From the NCBI RefSeq assembly GCF_016907955.1, contig NZ_JAFBCX010000004.1, positions 124,001 through 188,000 of the forward strand: DNA of 64,000 nucleotides. Direction: 5' to 3'. This document shows positions 8,986 to 17,507 of this stretch, in pieces. Source of the stretch: Lentzea nigeriaca (GTDB taxonomy: Bacteria > Actinomycetota > Actinomycetes > Mycobacteriales > Pseudonocardiaceae). Below the pieces are notes generated by a model, which saw only the letters and a program-made list of their open reading frames with translations, did no database searches and was not told the DNA's origin. The translations under genes and the position numbers were made by a program. Every line of letters starts with the position of its first letter. The stretch's first letter is position 1.

Positions 8986-11658
8986 GTGGACGGCGTGAGG
9001 TTCGGGGTGCTTGGGCCGCTGCTCGTCACGCACGGGCAGCGGGACGTGCGCATCTCCGCTGGTCAGCCCCGCCAGGTCCTGGTGCTGCTGCTTCTGCACG
9101 CCGGTCAGACCGTCAGCGTCGACCACCTCATGTCGATCCTGTGGGACGGCGATCCACCCGCCAGCGCGCGCAAAGCCGTGCAGGTGCACGTTTCGCAGCT
9201 CAGACGGGCTCTCAAGGACCTGCCGGGCGTCTCGCTCGAGTGGTCGCGCCAGGGGTACCGGCTCGACATCCCGGACCGGTCGCTCGACCTGCAGCTGTTC
9301 CGCGAGACCGAGGACCCCGACGAGGCGCTGAGTCACTGGCGCGGTCCCGCCCTGGCCGAGCTGACCACGAACACGCAGCTCGCGAACCAGCTGGAGGAGG
9401 AGCGGCTCGGGGCGATCGAGCGACGTGTCGACAAAGCGATCAAGGAGGGCCGCCACCACGAGGTCGTCGGCGAGCTGACCGGGTACGTCACCCAACACCC
9501 CACCAGGGAACGGCTGCGCGGCGCGCTCATGGTCGCGTTGCACCGCAGCGGGCGGCAGGCGGACGCGCTCAGGGTCTACGACGAGGGCAGGCGGCACCTG
9601 GCGGACGAGCTCGGCCTCGATCCGGGGCAGGAGCTCAAGGACCTGCACTCGGCGATCCTGCAGGGCGACATCCCCGCCGTGCCGCGGGAGCTGCCCAAGG
9701 CCCCCGAACCGTTCGTGGGACGCCGCGCCGAGATCGAGCTGATCACCAGCTCGCCGGACACCGTGATCGCCGTGCACGGCCCCGGCGGGCAGGGCAAGAG
9801 TGCTCTCGCCACCGCTGCGGCCCACGCGATGGCGGAACGTTTCCCGGACGGCCAGTTGTACGTGGACCTGCACGGCGCCACGCCGGGCCGTTCACCGCTC
9901 TCCTCGGCCGAGGTGCTCAGGAGGTTCCTGCGCGCGCTCGGCACGCCACCGCTCGCGGTGCCCACGGACACGTCGGAAGCCGCCGCGCTCTACCGGTCGA
10001 CGCTCGCCCGGCGCAAGGTCCTGGTCGTGCTGGACAACGCGGTGGACGCGGCGCAGGTCGGCCCGCTGCTGCCCGGCGAGGCGGGGTCGGCGGTCCTGAT
10101 CACCAGCCGCCGGATGCTGGCGACGCTCGGCGCGCGGCACGTCCGGCTCGACCCGTTGCCGGAAGAAGACGCCGTGAAGCTGCTGGGCGACGACGGCGAG
10201 GCGGCCAGGCAGGTCGCGAAGGCCTGCGACTACCTGCCGCTGGCTCTCACGATCGCGGCCGCACGGCTGCGGAGCCGGCCGGACTGGACGACGCGGACGC
10301 TGGCCAAGCGGCTCGCGGACCAGCGGCACCGGCTGGACGAGCTGAACTTCGACGACCTCGGCGTGCGGACGAGCTTCCAGCTGAGCTTCGAGGGGCTTAA
10401 CGACTCGTCGACCAGGGCGTTCATCCTGTTGTGCTGCCTCAACGTGCCGACGGTCAGCGAGTCGACGGCACAGGCGCTGCTCGGGCAGGACGACGTGGAC
10501 CGCGTGCTGGATCCGTTGGTGGACGCCAAGCTCGTGGAGCCGTGCGGGCCGGAGCGGTACCGCGTGCACGACCTGCTGAGGCTCTTCGGCGCCGAGCACC
10601 CCAACGACGAGAAGCACGACGCTCTCGCCCGTGCGCTCGCGCACTACCGCGAGACTCTCACCGCGGCATTGAAGAAGCTGCGCCCGCACGCGTACGGCGC
10701 GCTCACGAACTCGGCCACGCAACAGGATCTCGCCGAGCCGTTGCAGTGGCTCACCGACGAGGCGGAGAACCTGCTGGCGGCGGCACGGTCCACGATGGCG
10801 GAGCCGGCGCTGGCCGAGCACGCCCTGGCGATCGCGCACATGCTCTACCCGCATCTGTTCAAACAGGACAGGGTCGCCGACCTGGTCGAGCTCGGCCAGA
10901 TCGCTCTGCGGGCAGCGCGCACGATCGGCACCTCCGCCGCGTTGCAGACCGCGCTTCTGGTGCAGTCCGCGGCCAATCGCCGGATCGGTGAGTTCGAGAC
11001 CGCGCTCGCCCAGCTCGAAGGGGTGCTGGATGCACGAGCGGACGACCCGTTCGGACAGGGCCGCGCGCTCGCGGGCATCGGCACGATCCACCGCGAACTC
11101 GGCGATCTCGACCGGGCGGAGAGCACGCTCGCGGAGGCCGTCAGGCTCATCGAGGATCACGGACCCGCTGGTGCGCAACGGGTTCCGCTCTCGGCGCTGG
11201 CCCAGGTGCACCAGGTCGCCGGACGGTACGAGCAGGCGCTCGAAGCGGCGACCGAGAGCCTGCGGTACGCCCGTGGGGACCAGGACGCCGCCGGAACCGC
11301 GTACGCGCTGGCGTCGCAGGGCCAGGCGCTGTTCAAGCTCGGCCGGCTGGACGAGGCCGCGATCGCGCTGGACGAGTGCATCGACCTGTGCCGGGCCACG
11401 GGCGAGCACAACGACGAGTGGCAGGCTCTGCTGTGCCGCGCGGAGGTGCTGCTGGCCGCAGGGAAGACCGAAGAGGCCACAATGGACGCTCAGCGCTGCC
11501 TGGAGATCACCAGCGCGCGCGGCGACCGGTACGGCGAGGGCGTCGCCCATCGCGTGCTCGCCAAGGCAGGGCTGGAAAAGCACGCGGACCGGGCGGCCGA
11601 ACTGCTCGGCACACCCGGTCTGCGCAAGGACACCCTGCTGGAAAGCGTGATCAGCTAG
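8986..11658 (+). CDS. AfsR/SARP-type transcriptional regulator (wHTH-BTAD-NB-ARC-TPR)
   Basis: The 890-residue protein has the full AfsR layout. Residues 1-95 form an OmpR-like winged helix (start VRFGVLGPLLV), with the bacterial transcriptional activation domain to about 240. An NB-ARC ATPase follows, with P-loop GPGGQGKSA near residue 265, VLVVLDNAVDA as Walker B and YLPLAL as the GLPL-type motif. TPR repeats fill the C-terminal third. Such proteins bind phased direct repeats and activate secondary metabolism or development. The GTG at 8986 sits eight bases after TATCGT and is probably the 5' end of the message; a GTG at 8995 is an alternative. It ends three bases before the stop of a convergent secreted-protein gene. 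Confidence 0.93.
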   Translation: MDGVRFGVLGPLLVTHGQRDVRISAGQPRQVLVLLLLHAGQTVSVDHLMSILWDGDPPASARKAVQVHVSQLRRALKDLPGVSLEWSRQGYRLDIPDRSLDLQLFRETEDPDEALSHWRGPALAELTTNTQLANQLEEERLGAIERRVDKAIKEGRHHEVVGELTGYVTQHPTRERLRGALMVALHRSGRQADALRVYDEGRRHLADELGLDPGQELKDLHSAILQGDIPAVPRELPKAPEPFVGRRAEIELITSSPDTVIAVHGPGGQGKSALATAAAHAMAERFPDGQLYVDLHGATPGRSPLSSAEVLRRFLRALGTPPLAVPTDTSEAAALYRSTLARRKVLVVLDNAVDAAQVGPLLPGEAGSAVLITSRRMLATLGARHVRLDPLPEEDAVKLLGDDGEAARQVAKACDYLPLALTIAAARLRSRPDWTTRTLAKRLADQRHRLDELNFDDLGVRTSFQLSFEGLNDSSTRAFILLCCLNVPTVSESTAQALLGQDDVDRVLDPLVDAKLVEPCGPERYRVHDLLRLFGAEHPNDEKHDALARALAHYRETLTAALKKLRPHAYGALTNSATQQDLAEPLQWLTDEAENLLAAARSTMAEPALAEHALAIAHMLYPHLFKQDRVADLVELGQIALRAARTIGTSAALQTALLVQSAANRRIGEFETALAQLEGVLDARADDPFGQGRALAGIGTIHRELGDLDRAESTLAEAVRLIEDHGPAGAQRVPLSALAQVHQVAGRYEQALEAATESLRYARGDQDAAGTAYALASQGQALFKLGRLDEAAIALDECIDLCRATGEHNDEWQALLCRAEVLLAAGKTEEATMDAQRCLEITSARGDRYGEGVAHRVLAKAGLEKHADRAAELLGTPGLRKDTLLESVIS

Positions 11659-11661
11659 AGA

Positions 11662-12093
11662 TCAGCAGCGGATGTCGGTCTTGCCGTTGGGCTCGTGGGT
11701 GCCCCACTGGATGTTGCCGACGGCGTGGGTGCACACGCTCAACGTGGCGGTGCCCTCCGACCAGTTCTCGGCCTTCTTGCCGTGGCACTGCAGGCCCTCG
11801 AGGCTGAACGGGGCGCTCCGGCCGGTCGCGACGCTGACGCAGACGTCCCAGTTGGAGTGCGAGCTGCGGAAGCCCTCCCAGACGTACACGTAGGCCCAGT
11901 TCTTGTTGCAGCCCTTGAACTGCTTGACCGAACCGATCTTGGTGTCGCCGCTCTTGATGTAACCGGTGGAGCCGATCTGGTCCACCCTGGAGCAGCCCGG
12001 CGCCGACTCGGCCTGGGCGGGCGAGGTGAGCCCCAGCATCGCACCCCCGACGATGACGGCTGCGCCCACGGTGCTGGCGATCTTGTTGAACAT
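11662..12093 (-). CDS. Small secreted cysteine-containing protein, unknown function
   Basis: The product has 143 residues with a Sec signal peptide (MFNKIASTVGAAVIVGGAM, cleavage after AQA). The mature part, about 113 residues, has six cysteines, consistent with three disulfides, and ends in DIRC. It is rich in Ser, Thr, Trp and Gly. I do not recognise a named family. The general look (small, extracellular, disulfide-stabilised, aromatic-rich) resembles the DUF2690 protein encoded just upstream. The two genes are in tandem with an 83-bp gap and may be co-expressed. A GGGAGAA box precedes the ATG. Confidence 0.8.
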   Translation of the reverse strand: MFNKIASTVGAAVIVGGAMLGLTSPAQAESAPGCSRVDQIGSTGYIKSGDTKIGSVKQFKGCNKNWAYVYVWEGFRSSHSNWDVCVSVATGRSAPFSLEGLQCHGKKAENWSEGTATLSVCTHAVGNIQWGTHEPNGKTDIRC

Positions 12094-12176
12094 GCTTCTC
12101 CCTCAATGGTTTTACGAAGGTCTTGATGCAGGGCGGACAAGTCAGTCGGTGATGTAGCCGGTCACGGCGCGCCCCC

Positions 12177-12605
12177 TCAGCAGGCGCTCGACTGCAGCCT
12201 GGCGGTGCGGTGGACGCCGTCGGCGTCGACGTAGAGCACCTCGCCGCGGGCGCAGCCGGGCGCGTAGACCATGTTTCCCCAGTGGTTGCCGGGCGTTCCC
12301 GGCGCGACGAAGCCGACGTGGTCGCTGCTCGACCACACGGTGATGCGCAGTGCCGAGTCACCGCCGGAGTAGTTCGAGACGCGCACCCAGTTCGTCCTGC
12401 ACGTCGGCGACCAGCGCAACTCCGCCTTGCCGCTGGTGGACATCTCCGCGGTGTCCGCCACGGTGGAACCGGCGCCGCACCCGGTGTCGGCCGGGTCCTT
12501 GCCGTTGCAGCCACGTCCGCTGCAGGACGCCGCCTGGGCGTCCGGCGCCATGAGGCAGCTCAGGAGCGTCAGCGCCGCCGCGGCGAGCAGGCTTGTCGAC
12601 TTCAT
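12177..12605 (-). CDS. Secreted DUF2690 domain protein
   Basis: The 142-residue precursor starts with a signal peptide (MKSTSLLAAAALTLLSCL, cleavage after AQA). The mature sequence has SCSGRGCNGKDP, GCGAGSTVADTAE and ELRWSPTCRTNWVRV, which match the DUF2690 family found mainly in actinobacteria, both as secreted proteins and as C-terminal domains of XRE regulators. Cysteines are paired as expected outside the cell. No function is established for the family. I chose the ATG at 12605 because it begins the signal peptide. Its promoter region is shared with the divergent STAND gene at 12707 and contains phased TGTCAG repeats. Confidence 0.88.
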   Translation of the reverse strand: MKSTSLLAAAALTLLSCLMAPDAQAASCSGRGCNGKDPADTGCGAGSTVADTAEMSTSGKAELRWSPTCRTNWVRVSNYSGGDSALRITVWSSSDHVGFVAPGTPGNHWGNMVYAPGCARGEVLYVDADGVHRTARLQSSAC

Positions 12606-12609
12606 GGCG

Positions 12610-12678
12610 CTGACACTGCTGAGCAGCGCTTGCACCGACCTGACAGCTGCACCCGGTCAGGTGTCAGCGAGGTGTCAG
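12610..12678. promoter_or_regulatory. Phased TGTCAG/CTGACA repeat array between divergent genes
   Basis: TGTCAG occurs four times in 69 bases. It is inverted (CTGACA) at 12610-12615 and 12640-12645 and direct at 12662-12667 and 12673-12678. The two direct copies extend to GGTGTCAG and are exactly 11 bp apart. The second inverted copy is 22 bp from the first direct copy. Spacing of 11 or 22 bp is typical of SARP-family binding sites. The last repeat ends 15 bases before the -10 (TACGTT, 12694-12699) of the STAND gene. Confidence 0.5.
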
Positions 12679-12706
12679 AACAGCAGGACACGCTACGTTC
12701 GAACGC

Positions 12707-14488
12707 GTGCCGAAGTACCCGGTGGACGCGTACAACAACCTCGCCCTGCCGCAACCGCGCGGCCGCACGCCACGGCAGCTGGGCCCCAACCCGGTGGTGC
12801 ACGGGCGCGAGCGGGAGCTGGCCGCGCTGCGCGCCGGTCTGGAGGAGAGCGGTGTCGCGTTGCTCTGCGGCCCACCGGGGGCAGGCAAGACCACGCTGGC
12901 CGTCCGGCTCGCGCACGAGGTCGCGGACCGGTTCCCCGGCGGCCAGCTCCGCGCCGATCTCGCCAAGCACACGATGGACGAGGTGCTGGTCCGGTTCGTC
13001 CGAGCCCTCACCGAGCCCGGCCGGGTGATCGAACCGGAGCCGGTGGACCAGCTGATGGAGCTGCTCGACACCCGGCAGGTCCTGTTCGTGCTCGACAACG
13101 TGCGAGAGGACCACGACCTCGGCCCGTTCCACCACGAGAACTCGGCGGTGATCGCGACGAGCCGCGAACGCCTGGGCGGCGTGGACCTCGGCCCCATGAG
13201 CGTCGAGGACTCGCTGACGTTGCTGCGAGCGTACCTCGGCCCGCGGATCGACGACGAGGACCCGGCGGTGGCCCGCCGGTTCGTCCTGGCCTGCGGGCAG
13301 CTGCCGCTGGCGCTGATCATCGCCGCCAAGCTCGCCCACCTCCGCACCACCGCCGCACTGGCCACGCTGGTCGACGAGATCCCCTCCGAGCGCGACAAGG
13401 TCTACAGCTCGTTCAAGTGGGCGTACCAGCAGCTCTCCCCCGCGGAAGCCCGCGTGTTCCGGTTGCTCGGAGACGGGTTCGAGCGGGAGTTCTCGATCTC
13501 CGCGCTGAACGCGCTGGCCGGCGGTGACGTACGTCAGGCCCGCAACAAGCTGCTCTCACTGCACCTGCTGGAGAACGGGTCCGACGACCGGATCACGATG
13601 CACAAGCTGCTCCGCGACTACGCGAAGACGTTGGAACCCCGCGAGCCCGAGGCCCTCGATCGCCTGCTCGACCACTACGTGGCGGTCGCGGCGCAGGAGA
13701 CCGAGAACGCTGTCGCGGCCGTGGCCCTCGCCGACGACCGGCGTTGTCTCGCACTGGCCGAGCAGCTCGTCGACGCGATGTCGGTGGAGGCACAGGCGGC
13801 GGCCGTGGCGGCGGCGCGGTCACTGGGCGACCGGTCGGCGGAAGCCTTGGCGCTGGCCCACCTCGGACACGCGCTGTTCGACCGCGGACGCCTCGACGAC
13901 GCCGAGGATTGTCACGCGCAGGCGCTCGCGATCCGCCGGGAGACACGGGCGCTGGTGGGGTTGGCCAACGTCTACCTGGCCAGTGGGCTCACGGAGGACG
14001 CCGTGCGGCTCTACCGGGAGGTGCTGAAGATCCGGGTCGAGGAAGGTGACGCGCACGGGGAAGCGCGGGCCTGCTTGAGCCTGGGCCGCAGCACCGGTGA
14101 CATCTCCTACTACGAACGCGCTCGCGACGTCAGCGCCCGGATCGGTGACTCGGAGAGGCTCAGCCGGGCGTGGAACGGCATGGGAAACCTCCACCACCGC
14201 GCCGGGCGCCACGCGGAGGCCGTCACCTGTTACACCGCGGCGCTGGAGTCCGTTGTGGACGGTTCAGTGCTGCTGAACCTGGGTCTGACCTACGAGGAGC
14301 TCGGGGACCTGGAGAAGGCTGGTGACAGCTACGAACGGGCGGCCGAGCACGCGTTCCGCCTGCGAGACGGAGAGGTTCTCGGCGATGCCGCAAGGTTGCT
14401 GTACGCCGCGGGTTTCATCGAGCAGGCGTTGCGGCGGATGAGGCAGGCCGAGGACATCGCCGCGGACGATCACGGACTTCGGAGGTAG
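12707..14488 (+). CDS. STAND NTPase (NB-ARC with TPR repeats), no DNA-binding domain
   Basis: This 593-residue protein starts nearly directly with the NTPase. The P-loop GPPGAGKTTLAVRLAHE lies near residue 54, VLFVLDNV is Walker B, and QLPLALII is the GLPL-type motif. A winged-helix stretch follows (YQQLSPAEARVFRLLGDG), then TPR-like repeats from about residue 330 to the end. There is no SARP, LuxR or XRE DNA-binding domain, so it is either a partner protein or a signalling NTPase. The GTG at 12707 sits eight bases after TACGTT, fitting a leaderless message. It shares a control region with the divergent DUF2690 gene and overlaps the convergent gene by 19 bases. Confidence 0.88.
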   Translation: MPKYPVDAYNNLALPQPRGRTPRQLGPNPVVHGRERELAALRAGLEESGVALLCGPPGAGKTTLAVRLAHEVADRFPGGQLRADLAKHTMDEVLVRFVRALTEPGRVIEPEPVDQLMELLDTRQVLFVLDNVREDHDLGPFHHENSAVIATSRERLGGVDLGPMSVEDSLTLLRAYLGPRIDDEDPAVARRFVLACGQLPLALIIAAKLAHLRTTAALATLVDEIPSERDKVYSSFKWAYQQLSPAEARVFRLLGDGFEREFSISALNALAGGDVRQARNKLLSLHLLENGSDDRITMHKLLRDYAKTLEPREPEALDRLLDHYVAVAAQETENAVAAVALADDRRCLALAEQLVDAMSVEAQAAAVAAARSLGDRSAEALALAHLGHALFDRGRLDDAEDCHAQALAIRRETRALVGLANVYLASGLTEDAVRLYREVLKIRVEEGDAHGEARACLSLGRSTGDISYYERARDVSARIGDSERLSRAWNGMGNLHHRAGRHAEAVTCYTAALESVVDGSVLLNLGLTYEELGDLEKAGDSYERAAEHAFRLRDGEVLGDAARLLYAAGFIEQALRRMRQAEDIAADDHGLRR

Positions 14489-16071
14489 GCGAGCGCGAAC
14501 GTCGAGTCGGCCGCCGCGCCCGCCTGGTCGTAGCAATAGACCTGCACCAGCACCCCGGGCGGGTAGGAATAACCGTTCCACGCCCAGATCCGGCAGTACC
14601 GCGGCTCCGGCCCGCTCGCGCTGACCAGCACGGCCTCGCCCGGCCAGACCTTCGGATTGCCGATGCTCTTGTACTGGACGTCGTACCGCCCCACCGCGGT
14701 CCTGGTCACCGTCGGCGTTTCACCGTTGCTGCTCCACGACCTGTTGCTGCCCGTCTCGAGCTGAGCGGCAGGAGCGGACAGGTCGTGGTGGATCGCGTTG
14801 GACGTGTAGGTGAGGTTCCAGTCGCTGTCGGTGTCGCACGCGACCTTGATCCGGGCGGCCTCGACCGTCGACCGGCAGCGCGCCGGGTACTGCCCGACCG
14901 GTGAGACCATCGCGAACCCGTTGCCGCCCAACGTGGTCACCTCGTACTGACCCGGCCCGGTCCTGACGACGCCGTTCGCGCCACCGCGGTACCGGACGGC
15001 CGGGCCGTCGCTCACGAAGACCACGGTGAACGGCAGGTTCTTCCGCGTTCCGTTCGGGTTGAAGCACGCGACGTCGACGAGCAGGTCGCGGCCGTCGGCG
15101 CGGGTTCCCTCGGTCTGGCAGGAGAACGGCTGGTAGTAGCCCCAGCCGATGCTGAGCTCCGCGTGCACGGTGCCACCGTTGACCTCCGGCACCCGCACGA
15201 GGTAGGCACCTTCGCCCTGCCGGACCAGCGTGACGTAGCGCTCGACGCCGTTGCGGCGCCAGGTTCCCCACTGCCACCGCCGGTCCATCTCGACCTCCTG
15301 CCCCACCGGCTGGTCGTACTGGCCGAAGGACGTGGTCGCGTAGGCCCAAGCGCCGATCTTTCCGTCCCCTGTGGACGTTCCTCCGGTGACCGGCTCGTTC
15401 GGCCCGCCGGTCGCGTTGACACCGGTCGCGTTGGTACCGCTCGCGTTCGTGCCCGTGGCATTCGTGCCGGTGGTAGGCGGTGCAACCGAAACCGATGGGC
15501 CCGCGAGTGGCGGTGGCGTGTTCCCCGGCGGGGTCTCGGTCGGATCGGTGACTGACTGGGCTTCGTTGCGCGTCGGCGGCTCCACCCGTTCCGAGCTCGG
15601 CATCGCCACGAGGAACACCACGAATCCCACGACGGCGGCGGCGACCTTCCAGACCTGCGGGTCGGTCAGCACCGGACTGTTCTTGGTGATGAGGTCGGTC
15701 AACGCCCTGACCGGCCTCGTGACCACGTCGGACACCGTGCGCACCGGGCTGTTCAGCCACGCGAGCCACCGGCGTTCCTCGTCCTCCGGCACCGCCACCA
15801 GGCCCGGCGCGATGTACTCGACGCGTTCCCTGAGCCGTTTGGGATCCGCGGGCTTGCAGAGCGCGCACGTGAACACGTGCTGCTGCATCAACCCGAAGTC
15901 CTCGGCGTCGATCTCGGCGAGGTCGGTGCAGCCCTTGCCCAACGCCTCGAAGACCGCGACCCGCCCCGCAACGGCCTCGTACGTCTCGGTGGTGGCCACG
16001 CCGTCCGCAATGGCCTGACGCTGCTCCGGCATCGTGTCGAGGGCGGCGGCGACCGACGACTCGGGTGTCAT
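14470..16071 (-). CDS. Single-pass membrane protein with zinc-finger-like N-terminus and large extracellular part
   Basis: The protein has 533 residues. The N-terminal 140 are cytosolic-like and include HVFTCALCKP, a His and Cys-x2-Cys arrangement resembling anti-sigma zinc fingers. One transmembrane helix (AAAVVGFVVFLVAMP) lies near residue 155. A Pro/Thr linker follows with four GTNAT-type pentapeptide repeats. The outer domain of about 300 residues has three or so related segments ending in similar WxxGxxRY patterns, suggesting repeated beta modules. The layout suggests an anti-sigma factor or sensor, but no sigma factor is adjacent. The ATG at 16071 is the most likely start. Family unknown to me. 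Confidence 0.7.
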   Translation of the reverse strand: MTPESSVAAALDTMPEQRQAIADGVATTETYEAVAGRVAVFEALGKGCTDLAEIDAEDFGLMQQHVFTCALCKPADPKRLRERVEYIAPGLVAVPEDEERRWLAWLNSPVRTVSDVVTRPVRALTDLITKNSPVLTDPQVWKVAAAVVGFVVFLVAMPSSERVEPPTRNEAQSVTDPTETPPGNTPPPLAGPSVSVAPPTTGTNATGTNASGTNATGVNATGGPNEPVTGGTSTGDGKIGAWAYATTSFGQYDQPVGQEVEMDRRWQWGTWRRNGVERYVTLVRQGEGAYLVRVPEVNGGTVHAELSIGWGYYQPFSCQTEGTRADGRDLLVDVACFNPNGTRKNLPFTVVFVSDGPAVRYRGGANGVVRTGPGQYEVTTLGGNGFAMVSPVGQYPARCRSTVEAARIKVACDTDSDWNLTYTSNAIHHDLSAPAAQLETGSNRSWSSNGETPTVTRTAVGRYDVQYKSIGNPKVWPGEAVLVSASGPEPRYCRIWAWNGYSYPPGVLVQVYCYDQAGAAADSTFALAYLRSP

Positions 16072-16182
16072 CACGTCAGTTTGGAGCCGATCGGACGCGC
16101 GCGAAACGACCAATCAGTGGACAAATCATGGACGTCAGCGAGCGGTGCGCGAGCGGTCAGCGCCGAACGCGATCGTGGCGCC

Positions 16183-16845
16183 ATGACGTGGTTGCGCAAG
16201 CCTTGGGTAGGACCGTTGGCCTTCGTGGTGGTGGCGTTCGTGGCGTTCTCGCTGCCGCCCTATCTGACCGGTGACCGTGCAGCGGCGCGTGTGCAGTCGG
16301 ACTGGGGACCGCACTATCCCTTCCTGCTGGTGCACGTCTTCTGCGCGTCGATCGCCATCCTCACGTGCGTCGTGCAGATCTGGCCTTGGTTCCGCGGCCG
16401 TTTTCCCGCGTGGCACCGCCGCGTCGGCCGGGTCTACGTGTGGGCGGGTGTGCTCCCGGCTGGACTGTCCGGCTTGGTCATCGGCGCGATGACGCCGTTC
16501 GGTGCGGTGGCGATGGTCAGCGACGTGATGCTCGCCGTGCTGTGGCTGGTCTTCACGTGGCTGGCGTGGCGGGCGGCCAGGACGCGGCAGTTCCGCGACC
16601 ACCGCAAGTGGATGATCCGCAGTTTCGCGCTGACCGTCTCGATCATCTCGAACCGGATCTGGGGCGTGGTCGGGTTCCTGTTGCTGGCCGACCGCGTGCC
16701 GGAAGCCGAGCTCCCGAACACGCTCGCGGGGATCGCCACGTGGACGGGATGGGTGGTGCCGCTGCTGATCGCGCAGTGGTGGCTGGAGCGCAAGCCCGCG
16801 CGGCGTCGCCCGGTGGTCGAGCAGCGTGAAACCGTTCCCGCGTGA
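16183..16845 (+). CDS. DUF2306 family multi-pass membrane protein
   Basis: The 220-residue product has six predicted membrane helices. Conserved family motifs are visible: HRRVGRVYVW between helices 2 and 3, and HRKWMIRSFALT before helix 5. These are hallmarks of the DUF2306 (COG5395) proteins, whose function is not known; the histidine positions invite heme or metal binding, but that is speculation. The ATG at 16183 starts just before the first helix. It has no clear ribosome-binding site and a weak -10-like GATCGT lies seven bases upstream. It is separated by 26 bp from the cyclophilin gene on the same strand. Confidence 0.82.
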   Translation: MTWLRKPWVGPLAFVVVAFVAFSLPPYLTGDRAAARVQSDWGPHYPFLLVHVFCASIAILTCVVQIWPWFRGRFPAWHRRVGRVYVWAGVLPAGLSGLVIGAMTPFGAVAMVSDVMLAVLWLVFTWLAWRAARTRQFRDHRKWMIRSFALTVSIISNRIWGVVGFLLLADRVPEAELPNTLAGIATWTGWVVPLLIAQWWLERKPARRRPVVEQRETVPA

Positions 16846-16871
16846 CGTCCGGACGGCTACGGTCGGCAGTC

Positions 16872-17507
16872 ATGAGGCTACTGCTCGCTGTGTTGATGAT
16901 GGTCGTGCTGGCGCCCGCCACCGCGCACGCCGCACCGCCGACCGCGAAGTGCGAGTTCATCCCCACCCCGGAGAACCCGGCGGCCCGCCCGGTCCAGCCG
17001 CCGCCCGCGACCGTTCCCGCGAAGGGCATCGTCAAGGTCACCATCGTGACCAACTACGGCGTGGTGGTCGCGAAGCTCGACCGCGCCAACGCTCCGTGCG
17101 GCGTGGAGAACTTCGCACACCTGGCCCGCAGCTGGTTCTACACGATGACCCAGTGCTGGCGGCTGACCGACACCGCGCGGCTCGGCGTGCTGCAGTGCGG
17201 CGACATCTACCGCGCGGAGGAGGGCGGGCCCGGCTACCGGTTCGCCGACGAGGTGACGGGCAAGGAGACGTACCCGCGCGGCACCATCGCGTACGGCAAC
17301 CAGGGCCCCGGCACGAACGGCAGCGAGTTCTTCATCGTCCACTCGTTCGCCAACATCCGGCCCGTGTACACCGTGATGGGACATGTCGTCCACGGCATGG
17401 ACACGCTGGACCGGATCGTCGAGGCCGGGATCGTGCCGCAGCCGGACGGGACGCTCGACGGCGCGCCGAGGAAGCCGGTCAGGATCCTGCACGTTCTCGC
17501 AGGCTAG
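16872..17507 (+). CDS. Secreted cyclophilin-type peptidyl-prolyl isomerase
   Basis: The 211-residue precursor carries a Sec signal peptide (MRLLLAVLMMVVLAPATAHA). The mature protein has the cyclophilin core: VTIVTNYGVVVAKL, CGVENFAHLA, LQCGDIYRAEEGGPGYRF, GTNGSEFFIV and YTVMGHVVHGMD. It should catalyse proline cis-trans isomerisation during folding of exported proteins. The length suits the compact bacterial family. TACGGT (16858-16863) precedes the ATG by nine bases, suggesting a leaderless transcript. An upstream in-frame GTG at 16842 would add residues before the signal peptide and is less likely. The 3' end overlaps the convergent gene by 29 bases. Confidence 0.9.
   Translation: MRLLLAVLMMVVLAPATAHAAPPTAKCEFIPTPENPAARPVQPPPATVPAKGIVKVTIVTNYGVVVAKLDRANAPCGVENFAHLARSWFYTMTQCWRLTDTARLGVLQCGDIYRAEEGGPGYRFADEVTGKETYPRGTIAYGNQGPGTNGSEFFIVHSFANIRPVYTVMGHVVHGMDTLDRIVEAGIVPQPDGTLDGAPRKPVRILHVLAG

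Noticed and set aside
8986-11658. AfsR-type regulator as marker of an adjacent large antibiotic cluster
   Set aside because: No PKS, terpene or multi-module NRPS genes surround it. The only biosynthetic candidate is the single-gene Pls-like synthetase more than 30 kb away.
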